From Mycobacterium sp. MFM001 (GTDB lineage: Bacteria > Actinomycetota > Actinomycetes > Mycobacteriales > Mycobacteriaceae): DNA of 64,000 nucleotides. The notes beneath the pieces were generated by a model that was given only the letters and a program-made list of their open reading frames with translations, made no database searches and was not told where the DNA came from. Each line of letters begins with the position of its first letter. The stretch's first letter is position 1. Made by a program: the position numbers and the translations under genes. This document shows, in pieces, positions 44,399 through 52,713 of the stretch. The stretch lies in the NCBI RefSeq assembly GCF_003402475.1, contig NZ_BFAB01000007.1:1-64000 (forward strand), written 5' to 3'.

Positions 44399-44428
44399 TG
44401 TTGCATGAAACGCCTGTTGCATGCAACA
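44399..44428. promoter_or_regulatory. paired palindromic operator of the mazEF-type module
   Basis: A perfect 14-base palindrome TGTTGCATGCAACA (44415-44428) is preceded by an imperfect copy TGTTGCATGAAAC (44399-44411) with a 16-base offset. Both lie 10-40 bases upstream of the antitoxin start on its coding strand, the expected place for autoregulation by antitoxin and toxin-antitoxin complex. Confidence 0.72.
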
Positions 44429-44451
44429 CGGGCCACCATTCGGCATGGTTG

Positions 44452-44500
44452 TGGGGGGTCAGGGGTTCGAGTCCCTTTGGCTCCCGCCTTAGCTCCACCG
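44452..44500 (+). repeat. duplicated 3' half of tRNA-Ala (attachment-site-like remnant)
   Basis: TCAGGGGTTCGAGTCCC with its upstream G run matches the tRNA T arm (one extra G). After an 11-base insertion, CCTTAGCTCCACCG matches the tRNA 3' end and flank exactly. There is no matching acceptor 5' strand or D arm, so it is not a working tRNA. It brackets the toxin-antitoxin module with the intact tRNA. The stretch 44501-44729 after it holds only the leader of the next gene. Confidence 0.75.
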
Positions 44501-44729
44501 AAAACTGACCTCAGATGCCCTGGACTTCGTTGCTAGGCGAGGCCTATCGCGCCGCTTGTCGAATGTTCCTCCTGGGCCCGCGGTTCTACGTTGCTGCGTG
44601 CCATGGGTGGCTATGGGAGGACAGAAGTCTGCGATGGTGTACTTTCGTCCGATACGTGAGCTGTACTCGTTCGCGTCAGGGCGGTGCCAGGTAAAAGGCC
44701 CACACCGCACGGCTACCAAAGGAGTCTCG

Positions 44730-45365
44730 ATGTCGGTTCCCCATGCGCCGCAGTCAGGCGACGCAGCGCACGTTGGCCAGCAGCCGCCGGCGGGCACACC
44801 ACCGAAGAAGCGCCGTAAGTGGCCGTGGATTGTCGGTGGGATCGTCGGCCTATTAATCGTCATCGCCGCGTTTTCAGGTGGCCACGACGCAGAGAAGAGT
44901 GAGGCGAGTAGCGCCGGCAGCGGCGGGACTTCCGCCGCAGCCAAGCCAGGTAATGGCGCCCCCGCGGGAATGAACGTGCCCGTGCGCGACGGGAAATTTG
45001 AGTTTGTGGTCACCAAGGTTGAGCCTGGGCTGGCCGAGGTCGGTGACAACCCCTATTTGGCCCGAAAGGCACAGGGACAGTTCGTCATCGTTTCGATGAG
45101 TGTGAAGAACATCGGCGACAAGCCGCAGTCGTTCGCTCCCTCTTCGCAGAAGCTATTCGATGCTGACGGACGCAGTTTTGAGCCGGACACGACGGCTCAG
45201 ATCGCGCTTGGCGACTCCGACGTTCCCCTGTACGACAACGTCAACCCAGGCAATGCGGTCGACGTCAAGGTCGTTTACGACATGCCGCAGAGTGCAGTTC
45301 CGACGACGATTGAGTTACATGACTCGGTGTTCTCGGGTGGCGCCAAGGTGTCACTCACTTCCTGA
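44730..45365 (+). CDS. DUF4352-type membrane-anchored/exported protein
   Basis: A 211-residue protein: a proline-rich cytoplasmic head, KKRRK, one transmembrane helix at about residues 32-52 (WPWIVGGIVGLLIVIAAF), a Ser/Gly-rich linker, then an immunoglobulin-like DUF4352 domain (FEFVVTKVEPGLAEVG, QFVIVSMSVKNIGDKPQSF, VYDMPQSAVPTTIELHD). AAAGGAG lies seven bases before ATG 44730. The function is unknown; such domains are common in actinobacterial envelope proteins. Confidence 0.82.
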   Translation: MSVPHAPQSGDAAHVGQQPPAGTPPKKRRKWPWIVGGIVGLLIVIAAFSGGHDAEKSEASSAGSGGTSAAAKPGNGAPAGMNVPVRDGKFEFVVTKVEPGLAEVGDNPYLARKAQGQFVIVSMSVKNIGDKPQSFAPSSQKLFDADGRSFEPDTTAQIALGDSDVPLYDNVNPGNAVDVKVVYDMPQSAVPTTIELHDSVFSGGAKVSLTS

Positions 45366-45390
45366 TCGCGTTGGCATTTTCCACGGGGCC

Positions 45391-45412
45391 GAGCCGCCGA
45401 CCGTGGCGGCTC
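45391..45412 (+). terminator. GC-rich hairpin after the DUF4352 gene
   Basis: GAGCCGCC and GGCGGCTC form a perfect 8-bp stem around a 6-base loop, 26 bases after the stop codon. There is no T tract, as is common for putative mycobacterial terminators. Confidence 0.5.
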
Positions 45413-45503
45413 AGCCCGTAGTCATCGACCTACCGCGGTCGACGAAAACACCGGTGGCGCGGCGGTCAGGCGGTCGTCGGTAAGCCGCCCGTAGACTGAG
45501 CCA

Positions 45504-46018
45504 TCAGTCGCGCCAACGCTCCCCGAGCGCCCTTGTCGCTGTCGACACTTTCATCACAAGTCGGCGCTCGCGATTCCTGACCGGGACAAAGTGATAGTGC
45601 TTGTAGTAGAACGCCTGTGCCTCATCGTCTTTCGCATCAACGACGATAAGTCGTCCTCCGCCGATCTCGGATGCGGCGACGGCCTTGCCTAGTGCATCTA
45701 GGAGTAGCTGCTCGCCGTACCCGTGTCCGCGCAGTGTTGCACCGATTGCGAGACGGGCGATCAAGTAGCCGGGAATACGCGAATAGCCTCCGGCCGTCGA
45801 CGCCGTGACGCCGTCATCTTTGCGCACGACCTCGGTGGGCAGATGGCGAAATAAGCGCAAACCTTCGTTTCCCCGGGCAGGGTCCACACGTATACGTGCG
45901 CGACTCCGCTGCTATCCGCGCGACGGGCATGGTTGACCAGCCAGGTGTTCAGCGGCTCCTTGCCGCAGTTGAATCCCTCCAGCGTGCGGTTGTCGTCCAG
46001 ACGTGCCGATTCGAACAT
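45504..46018 (-). pseudogene. TacT-like GNAT toxin, frameshifted, without antitoxin
   Basis: From ATG 46018 the frame reads ARLDDNRTLEGFNCGKEPLNTWL, the TacT-family opening, up to VCAYFAIC. The rest of the acetyltransferase (PTEVVRKDDGV, LIARLAIGATLRGHGYGEQLLLDAL with the acetyl-CoA loop, AQAFYYKHYHFVPV) is in the next frame. One additional C in the CCC run (45837-45839, G on the plus strand) would restore a ~170-residue GNAT. TacT toxins acetylate aminoacyl-tRNA and are normally preceded by a TacA-type ribbon-helix-helix antitoxin. Only 118 bases separate this start from the divergent transporter, and no such gene is there. Confidence 0.8.
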
Positions 46019-46136
46019 CGATCAGCGCCGCTTGAACAGCGCCGGCTTGCGAACCTAAACCAATACCTGCCGTGAAATCAGGCCTGGCGACTTCCAGCCC
46101 CGTTTTGAAGCCATCGCGACTGGCTATCCCTATTAC

Positions 46137-48632
46137 GTGGACACAGCGCTGCCGCCTGTGCTCACTGTCCGGGGGGGCGGCTCTAAACGTAGCTTCTCAG
46201 CGGGTCACGATGTGGTCATCGGTCGTGACCTCCGTGCAGACCTGCGCATTATGCATCCGCTGATTTCACGTGCGCATCTGCTGCTGCGCTTCGATCACGG
46301 CCGCTGGCTGGCGATCGACAACGGCTCAATGAACGGCACGTTTGTTCAGAATCGCCGGGTACGGGTGATTGACATCCACAACGGACAGCAGATCAACATC
46401 GGCAATCCCGACGGGCCATGCCTGACGTTCGAGGTTCAACCGGACGGGCAGATGGCGGGTAGCTCACCGCAAACAGTGCCCGCGCGCGCCGTTCAACCAT
46501 CGGGGACGTCGCGGGCCCAGATGAGCGCCCATCCCCGAGGCGGGTTCAGGGCCATCCAGTCACCGCCACCACGACGACAGCCGACGTATCCAAGCAGCAG
46601 GAGTCAGCGCCCGCCGGCGCGCGCGACTCGGCCAGCACCGGACCTGTCGAATCTGACAACGAGGGTGCTCCGGGCTTTGCGGCCCGGGAGCGAGGCGTCC
46701 CAAAAACCGGCCGGTTGCACGACGATTGGTCGCGCCACTGACAACGACGTCGTGGTTTCCGACGTGTTGGCGTCACGCCATCACGCGTTCCTGGTGGAGA
46801 CACCGAACGGCATCGAGATCCGGGACGCGCACAGCGTCAACGGGACATTCGTGAACGGAGTGCGGGTCGGGTCCGCCGTGTTGAGCGAAGGCGATGTGGT
46901 GACTACCGGCAACGTCGACTTGGTCTTCAGTGGCGGCGTGTTGACTCATCACACCGAGGCCGGCACGCGCACCGGTGGTCTGGAGGTCGACGGGGTGCAC
47001 TTCGCGATTGATGGGAAGGAGCTACTCGACAACATCTCGCTGACTGCTCGGCCAGGCACCCTGACCGCCATCATCGGTGGGTCCGGGGCGGGCAAGACCA
47101 CCCTGTCACGGCTGATCGCCGGGCACACTTGCCCCAGCTCCGGCTCGGTCACCTTCGAGGGACACGACATCCACCGCGAGTACGCCTCGCTCCGCACCAG
47201 GATCGGGACCGTCCCGCAGGAGAACATCGTGCACCGCCAGCTGACCGTGAACCAGGAGCTGGGCTACGCGGCCGAACTGCGGCTGCCGCCCGACACCAGC
47301 AAAGCGGACCGCGCCGAGGTAGTCGCGAAGGTGCTCGACGAACTCGACTTGACCGAGCAGGCCGATACCCGGGTCGAGAAGTTGTCCGGTGGGCAACAAA
47401 AACGCGCTTCCGTCGCACTGGAGTTGCTCACCGGGCCATCGCTGCTGATCCTCGACGAGCCGACCACTGGTTTGGACCCCGCACTGGATTCGCAAGTCAT
47501 GATGATGCTGCGGCAGTTGGCTGACGCTGGTCGCACGGTGCTTGTGGTGACACACTCGGTGTCCTACCTCGACCTGTGCGACCAGTTGCTGCTGCTGGCG
47601 CCCGGCGGAAAGACGGCGTTCGTCGGGCCGCCCGACGAGATCGGCCCAGTCATGGGCACCACCAACTGGGCCCAGATCTTCCTCACGGTGGGGGCCGATC
47701 CCGACGAAGCCAATCGGCGCTTCTTAGCTCAACGGCGGCCGCAGCCGCAGGTTCCGAAGGAAACGACGCCCGCGGATCTCGGGGAACCTGTGCGCATCGA
47801 CGTGCTGCGCCAGTTTTCCACGATCGCGCGCCGCCAGGTTCGGCTGGTCATCTCCGACCGTTGGTACACGGTGTTCCTGGCGGTGTTGCCGTTCATTTTG
47901 GGGCTGCTCGCGCTGACTGTTCCCGGGAAGACCGGATTCGGCCTGGCTGACCCGCACGGTAAAACACCCGCAGAACCCGCGCAGATCCTGGTCTTGCTCG
48001 ACGTGGGTGCTGTCTTCATGGGAACGGCGCTGACGATCCGCGATCTGGTCGGGGAGCGTCCGATCTTTCACCGGGAACAGGCGTTTGGCCTGTCGACACC
48101 GGCTTATCTGATGGCCAAGATCGCAGTGTTCACCGGGTTCGCGATCATCCAGTCGGCGATCGCGACGCTCATCGCCGTGCTCGGCAAAGGCGCCCCGACC
48201 CATGGAGCTGTGCTCCTTGGAAATGGCAGCTTGGAGTTGTTCGTGGCCGTTGCGTCGACGTGTGTCGTGTCGGCGATTATCGGACTGGTCCTGTCGGCGC
48301 TCGCGCGGTCCAGCGACCAGATCCTGCCGTTGCTGGTGGTGGCGATCATGGCCCAGTTGGTGTTCTCCAGCGGAATGATCCCGGTGACCGACCGGGCGGT
48401 GCTTGACCAGCTGTCCTGGCTGACACCGGCCCGTTGGGGCTTCGCGGCATCGGCGTCGACGATCGACTTGAACACCGTGGAGCCCGGTCCGTTCAGCCCG
48501 AAGGACAGCCACTGGAACCACACGACGGGTGCATGGCTACTCGACATCGGCATGCTCGCGGTGCTGGCAGCGCTCTACGCCGGCTTCGTGTGGTGGAAGA
48601 TCCGGCTCAAGCGTCACTCTGCCGCTAGATGA
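46137..48632 (+). CDS. FHA-domain ABC transporter (Rv1747-like)
   Basis: An 831-residue half-size ABC-2 type exporter. It has two FHA domains (about residues 8-105 and 190-265, with GRDLRADL/SMNGTF and GRATDNDV/SVNGTF motifs) separated by a Pro/Arg-rich linker. An ABC ATPase follows (about 280-500: GGSGAGKTT, LSGGQQKRA, LLILDEPTTGLDP, H in VVTHS), then an ABC-2 membrane domain with six helices (about 575-825). In M. tuberculosis Rv1747 the FHA domains bind PknF-phosphorylated threonines and control export. No kinase gene is adjacent here. It starts with GTG; the 118 upstream bases are shared with the divergent GNAT remnant. Confidence 0.92.
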   Translation: MDTALPPVLTVRGGGSKRSFSAGHDVVIGRDLRADLRIMHPLISRAHLLLRFDHGRWLAIDNGSMNGTFVQNRRVRVIDIHNGQQINIGNPDGPCLTFEVQPDGQMAGSSPQTVPARAVQPSGTSRAQMSAHPRGGFRAIQSPPPRRQPTYPSSRSQRPPARATRPAPDLSNLTTRVLRALRPGSEASQKPAGCTTIGRATDNDVVVSDVLASRHHAFLVETPNGIEIRDAHSVNGTFVNGVRVGSAVLSEGDVVTTGNVDLVFSGGVLTHHTEAGTRTGGLEVDGVHFAIDGKELLDNISLTARPGTLTAIIGGSGAGKTTLSRLIAGHTCPSSGSVTFEGHDIHREYASLRTRIGTVPQENIVHRQLTVNQELGYAAELRLPPDTSKADRAEVVAKVLDELDLTEQADTRVEKLSGGQQKRASVALELLTGPSLLILDEPTTGLDPALDSQVMMMLRQLADAGRTVLVVTHSVSYLDLCDQLLLLAPGGKTAFVGPPDEIGPVMGTTNWAQIFLTVGADPDEANRRFLAQRRPQPQVPKETTPADLGEPVRIDVLRQFSTIARRQVRLVISDRWYTVFLAVLPFILGLLALTVPGKTGFGLADPHGKTPAEPAQILVLLDVGAVFMGTALTIRDLVGERPIFHREQAFGLSTPAYLMAKIAVFTGFAIIQSAIATLIAVLGKGAPTHGAVLLGNGSLELFVAVASTCVVSAIIGLVLSALARSSDQILPLLVVAIMAQLVFSSGMIPVTDRAVLDQLSWLTPARWGFAASASTIDLNTVEPGPFSPKDSHWNHTTGAWLLDIGMLAVLAALYAGFVWWKIRLKRHSAAR

Positions 48633-48668
48633 AGTCCACGGCCTCGAGGGCGATGTGAACGGTTCGTA

Positions 48669-49367
48669 TCAAACGGTTTTCGCTTGCAAACGACGGGCGG
48701 TGGCCGTTCCGCCTGCCGACGGTGGGGATTGTGGCTGGCCTGAATCAACTATGCAGTAGGCGATCTGTTCGACCGTGACGTGCGCCTCGATCGACAACCT
48801 TCGCAACAGTGCCGACGCCGCATCCGCATCTACACCGAACCGGTCCGTCAGCGTGTCCTGCGCCTGCCCGATGACATCCACCGACATCCTCGCGTCCCGC
48901 TGCTGCTCGCACGGGCGGCTCTGATCGTGTACGTGGGAAGTGGTCGGATCGTAGATCGCATAGCAGGTCGCACACATCCGCCAAGGTGTCCCGTTGGTAT
49001 CGGGCCATTCCGGGATGACAGCGCGAATCTCCTCGATGGTGCGGCGTTCTGGCCCACTGCTTGTTTGTGGCGCTAGCGTCTCCCTCAGTCCACCAGAGGT
49101 CAGCATCTCGCAAATACCTTGGTGGGCTGCCGTATTCATCCGCTCGGACAACTGCAGCAGGGCACCCTCGCCGGCGCCATTCGGCAGGCTATAGGCCAGT
49201 TTCCGTAGCGTGACCGCGTACTCGCGCAATTCCCCGCGCACCCATCCCTCGACGGCACGGACGACGTCGCTACCCTGCAATGACCGATGGCCGTCCGCGG
49301 AGGTTGGTGCGGGCAGTTGGCTCGTCGGCGGGCGCGTCCGGTGTCCAGCGCCATTCGTTTGCAACAC
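48669..49367 (-). CDS. ANTAR-domain protein
   Basis: A 232-residue protein. The C-terminus (VIGQAQDTLTDRFGVDADAASALLRRLSIEAHVTVEQIAYCIVD, about 165-208) fits the ANTAR RNA-binding/antitermination fold. The middle part contains CATCYAIYDPT and a helical segment but no recognised GAF or receiver domain. ANTAR proteins bind paired hairpins in leader RNAs; its targets are not visible here. The GTG start at 49367 is tentative. It converges on the FHA-ABC gene. Confidence 0.72.
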   Translation of the reverse strand: MLQTNGAGHRTRPPTSQLPAPTSADGHRSLQGSDVVRAVEGWVRGELREYAVTLRKLAYSLPNGAGEGALLQLSERMNTAAHQGICEMLTSGGLRETLAPQTSSGPERRTIEEIRAVIPEWPDTNGTPWRMCATCYAIYDPTTSHVHDQSRPCEQQRDARMSVDVIGQAQDTLTDRFGVDADAASALLRRLSIEAHVTVEQIAYCIVDSGQPQSPPSAGGTATARRLQAKTV

Positions 49368-49633
49368 TTGAGCACCCCTCAGCCGGTCGATACTTACGTC
49401 AGGGACCGGGTCCGCATTGACCTGGCTGGGTCGGCCGCCGATAGGCCTATAGCATCGGCACGCCGCATTTGACGGTGGTCCAGTTAACCTGCGACTCGCT
49501 GCCTCCAGAACTCGCTCCCAGCAGCAAACGGGCCGTAGGTGAGAGACTAATCACTTACCAACCAGTCGACAAGCGCCCCGGGCAGAAGTCACTCATTACG
49601 ATGACGGCAGGTAAGTAGTTGACGCTGTAACCT

Positions 49634-50272
49634 GTGGCCGTGGCTTTGGTAAGCCAGCCCAACACGCGTGAGCGGCTGTTGGACGCAGCGATCACCCTGT
49701 TTGCCAGGCAAGGCTATGCCCAAACCTCGATCGCACAGATCCAGCAGGAATGCGGACTGGCGGCAGGCTCGGGCGCGCTTTATAAACACTTCTCTTCGAA
49801 GCGGGAGCTCCTCGAAGCGGCGACCGGCCGCTTTGTGGACCGCCTTGCTAACGACGGAAAGCGCCTCGACAGCGAGCCGTCAAGCAACGCCGAGCAAGCG
49901 CTTCAACGCGCTGCGACGCTGATATGGGACGGCATCGACGACAACGCGCGCTTGCTGCGGATCATTTTCCGGGAGCCCATGTTCCCAGAACTTGCCGATC
50001 AGCTGTGGTCGGCGATCACCGCAAATGCCTATCAGCGCTTCGCCGCTGGGCTGCGTGCCGCCGCCCACGCTGGGACGATGCGGATCCCCGACCCCGACGC
50101 AGCGGCCGCGGTGCTAGTGGCATCGTTGGCCTATTACCCGATGGTCCGGCTGTTGATCGGCCATACGCCCGGCAACATCGACCAGGAACGCTATCGGGCA
50201 GCCTGGATCGAGCATGCCCGAACGTTCCTCAGACACGCCCGAGACAAGCCGGTCAGCGCTAGTCACGGATAG
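49634..50272 (+). CDS. TetR family regulator
   Basis: A 212-residue regulator with HTH RERLLDAAITLFARQGYAQTSIAQIQQECGLAAGSGALYKHFSSK (about 12-56) and a TetR C-terminal domain (LIWDGIDDNARLLRIIFREPMFPEL). The start is GTG 49634. The 266 bases upstream hold no gene, only an inverted pair ACTTACC (49554) and GGTAAGT (49611) that could be widely spaced half-sites. The target is unknown. Confidence 0.88.
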   Translation: MAVALVSQPNTRERLLDAAITLFARQGYAQTSIAQIQQECGLAAGSGALYKHFSSKRELLEAATGRFVDRLANDGKRLDSEPSSNAEQALQRAATLIWDGIDDNARLLRIIFREPMFPELADQLWSAITANAYQRFAAGLRAAAHAGTMRIPDPDAAAAVLVASLAYYPMVRLLIGHTPGNIDQERYRAAWIEHARTFLRHARDKPVSASHG

Positions 50273-50341
50273 CTGCAAACTTCCAAAGACGTTCGGCACA
50301 ATTCCGCCCACGCATCCTGCTCAAGCCGGTTAAATCCGATT

Positions 50342-50566
50342 ATGAGTCCCAGACGCAAGGCGGGTTCCACCAAGATTGCCGTCGGTTCTCGCGTTCGAAC
50401 AAGCAACTCGAAGACGGGGGTAGTCGTCGAGGACTTCGGCGATCTGGCCGGTGAGCAAGTGACCATCGACCCTGACCGGACCGTTCAGGCGCGCCGCTGG
50501 GCCGTCGGGCTCGACGACGGAAGCCTTGCATTCCTTGATGATGACTCCCTGACAGTGGTCGACTAA
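50342..50566 (+). CDS. conserved small hypothetical protein
   Basis: A 74-residue soluble protein: basic head (MSPRRKAGSTKIAVGSRV) then an SH3-like beta-rich stretch (TGVVVEDFGDL, RRWAVGLDDGSLAFLDDDSL). The sequence is compatible with a small barrel, and its codon use is normal. It converges on mbtK with an 11-base gap. The function is unknown. Confidence 0.6.
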   Translation: MSPRRKAGSTKIAVGSRVRTSNSKTGVVVEDFGDLAGEQVTIDPDRTVQARRWAVGLDDGSLAFLDDDSLTVVD

Positions 50567-50577
50567 AGCGTCGTCAT

Positions 50578-51243
50578 TCACGTCTTGCGGAGCCGGGGGA
50601 CATCGCCGGGCGCACGTGGCAACGCATAAAGAGCCATACGACGATTCGCCATGTCGTGTTCTCCGAGGAAAACACAGCCGCTGCTCTCGCAGAACCGGCG
50701 CGCCATTGTGTTTCGGTGGTCCGGGTCGAACATGATCCGTCGACACAGCGGCTCGGCATTGAGCACGCTGGCCACAAAGTAGGGCAGGACGAATTTGGCG
50801 ATTCCCTTGTTCATGATTCCCAAATCCGCGATCCCGGCGTGTATGCCCAGATCGTAGGGATCGCAATCGTAGCGGGTGGCGATGGAATCCTTTGCAGCGC
50901 GGTATAACTCGACGTAAGCGTGGTCTTGGCCCTCCATGCTGGCGATGAACGGCCGCGAATAGCTCCCGTCGAGCTGGGCGCATAGGTAACGACGCCACCG
51001 CGACGGCGGCCAGACGTACTCCCACGCTTCGGCCAAGTGCGGGCGGCTCATCCATTCGGCCAACATCTCCGCGTCGGCGTCGGGATCGGCCAACCGAAAC
51101 GAGTACGGTGCGGGCACCTCTGCCTTGCAAGGCGGCGACGGGATATTGCGGATCTCGTCGGACAGATCGGTCAGTTCCCGCGGCAGGATCACGTCCTGCT
51201 CGTTGGATTCAGGTTTCGCTGCCGTATCGGATCGGGACGTCAT
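50578..51243 (-). CDS. mbtK: mycobactin lysine N-epsilon-acyltransferase MbtK
   Basis: A GNAT-fold acyltransferase of 221 aa that transfers a fatty acyl chain to the lysine N6 of mycobactin. Diagnostic segments are [51 protein letters not shown] and [19 protein letters not shown], closely matching Rv1347c (210 aa). It is the last gene of the mbt operon here: its ATG overlaps the mbtH stop. In M. tuberculosis it lies apart from mbtA-H. Confidence 0.93.
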   Translation of the reverse strand: MTSRSDTAAKPESNEQDVILPRELTDLSDEIRNIPSPPCKAEVPAPYSFRLADPDADAEMLAEWMSRPHLAEAWEYVWPPSRWRRYLCAQLDGSYSRPFIASMEGQDHAYVELYRAAKDSIATRYDCDPYDLGIHAGIADLGIMNKGIAKFVLPYFVASVLNAEPLCRRIMFDPDHRNTMARRFCESSGCVFLGEHDMANRRMALYALPRAPGDVPRLRKT

Positions 51244-51452
51244 CGCTTTATCGCCTCGCGAAGACTCTTCGGCCGGATGTCCGTCCAGTGCTCCTCAACG
51301 TACTGCTGACAGTCCGAGCGGCTGGCTTCGCCGTATACCTGGCGCCAGCCGGCCGGAATGTCGGCGAAGGTTGGCCACAGGCTGTGCTGCTCTTCATCGT
51401 TCACCACGACGACGAAGGTGCCGGTCTCGTCATCGAATGGATTGGTGCTCAT
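51240..51452 (-). CDS. mbtH: MbtH-like NRPS accessory protein
   Basis: A 70-residue MbtH-family activator that binds adenylation domains and makes them soluble and active. It contains [24 protein letters not shown] and the invariant tryptophans in [12 protein letters not shown] and [12 protein letters not shown]. Two tandem ATGs occur; the second (51452) has better spacing from AGGAG and matches the M. tuberculosis start MSTNPFDD. It overlaps mbtG by 23 bases and mbtK by four. Confidence 0.95.
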   Translation of the reverse strand: MSTNPFDDETGTFVVVVNDEEQHSLWPTFADIPAGWRQVYGEASRSDCQQYVEEHWTDIRPKSLREAIKR

Positions 51453-52713
51453 CATCTCTCCTAGCAGGGTCGGTGGTCGGTATCTCGGTGCCCAGCACCC
51501 GATCGGAAAGCAGTCCCAGGCAACTCAAATTAGGGAAGCCCGGCCCCTGGTTCAGTCCAGCGAGGTTGGGCAGAAACAGCTTTGGGGCAACTCCTTCTAC
51601 GGCGAGGTCGTAGCCGATCGCTTCTTGCAAGCGTTCGCCGCTCAGTGGTCCGCCCAGCCCGAGTTCAAGCAGATCGAGTGCATCCTGGCTGAACAGCGTG
51701 CTGAACCACATCGCGTCGACACCTGACCCGTCGATGACAAGGTCGAACCCGTGCACGGTTTCGAAGTTTTCGCTACCCCGGTCTGTGCTCAACGTGAGCC
51801 GGATCTGCCCGTCGCGAGCGACCGCATGAGCGACCCGACCGCGCAGGTGCCGGATCCGATCATCGGCCATCAGCAGCTCCTGCACGCTCGACGAGAACAC
51901 TCCGCGGTCGGTGCGTGCGATCGCGTCCCGACGTTCGTGCAAGGTCAGCGTGGTCCAGTGTGTTGGATCAGAAAACAGGGAATTCTCGAAGAAGCTTTCC
52001 CCGCGGGTGAACAGGGTGACCTGTGGCGAGATCACGGTAATCGTCGAAACCGGATGTCCGCGAAGCTCGTTGAGCATGGCTGCGGCGGTCTCCCCGCCAC
52101 CGATCATGGCGACTCGTTCGGCGGTGATTCGGTCGTGTTCTGCCGCGCGGTGCCAGAACTGCGCGATCGACAACACCCGCGGATTTCCTGGCAGCAGGGT
52201 CCGTTCCGCTTGGCCCGGCCCGGTGATCATCAGCGCATCCGCGTCAATGACGCTGTCCGGCGTGTGCAGCGCCCAGCGCTGGCCGGCGACGGCGATCCGT
52301 TCGACCTCGCCGTACACCACGGCCATCCCGATTCGCTCGGCGACCCAACGCAGGTACTGGCCCCACTGGCGATGGGTGGGCGCCGGGCGACAGCGGTCGA
52401 TCCAGTCGGCGAACTGACCGCTGGCAATCAGATACTCCTGCCAGCTGTAGCGCGTCATCCGCTCGTCGAGTTCGGCGTTGCGGCGCGGCACCAGCGACGA
52501 GCGATAGGGAAAGCCGATGTCCTTCTCCGGGCTGGTGCCCAGGCTTTGGGCTCCGTTGGTCCAGCCGCCGCTGGCCTGCCAATTGGCGGCCACCCCGGTA
52601 CGTTCGACGGCAATGACGTCGGGTGTGTCGACGCCCATCTCACGAAGCACCGACGCCTTGGCCGCGAGAGCCACCGCCTTGGCTCCCGCGCCGAGCACCG
52701 CCAGTGTGGTCAC
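51430..52713 (-). CDS. mbtG: L-lysine/mycobactin N6-monooxygenase MbtG
   Basis: A flavin-dependent N-hydroxylase of 427 aa that forms the hydroxamate oxygen donors of mycobactin. The FAD site is [17 protein letters not shown], the NADPH site [16 protein letters not shown], and the C-terminal FAD/substrate region [19 protein letters not shown]. It aligns throughout with Rv2378c (431 aa). The GTG start at 52713 overlaps the mbtF stop (GTGA); upstream in-frame sequence lies inside mbtF and was excluded. Confidence 0.95.
   Translation of the reverse strand: MTTLAVLGAGAKAVALAAKASVLREMGVDTPDVIAVERTGVAANWQASGGWTNGAQSLGTSPEKDIGFPYRSSLVPRRNAELDERMTRYSWQEYLIASGQFADWIDRCRPAPTHRQWGQYLRWVAERIGMAVVYGEVERIAVAGQRWALHTPDSVIDADALMITGPGQAERTLLPGNPRVLSIAQFWHRAAEHDRITAERVAMIGGGETAAAMLNELRGHPVSTITVISPQVTLFTRGESFFENSLFSDPTHWTTLTLHERRDAIARTDRGVFSSSVQELLMADDRIRHLRGRVAHAVARDGQIRLTLSTDRGSENFETVHGFDLVIDGSGVDAMWFSTLFSQDALDLLELGLGGPLSGERLQEAIGYDLAVEGVAPKLFLPNLAGLNQGPGFPNLSCLGLLSDRVLGTEIPTTDPARRDDEHQSIR

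Noticed and set aside
44452..44500. A second functional tRNA
   Set aside because: Only the T arm and acceptor 3' strand are recognisable, with an 11-base insertion; no D arm or matching 5' acceptor.
49554..49617. ACTTACC / GGTAAGT inverted pair as a TetR operator
   Set aside because: The 7-base arms are 50 bases apart and could easily be chance; no second copy supports it.
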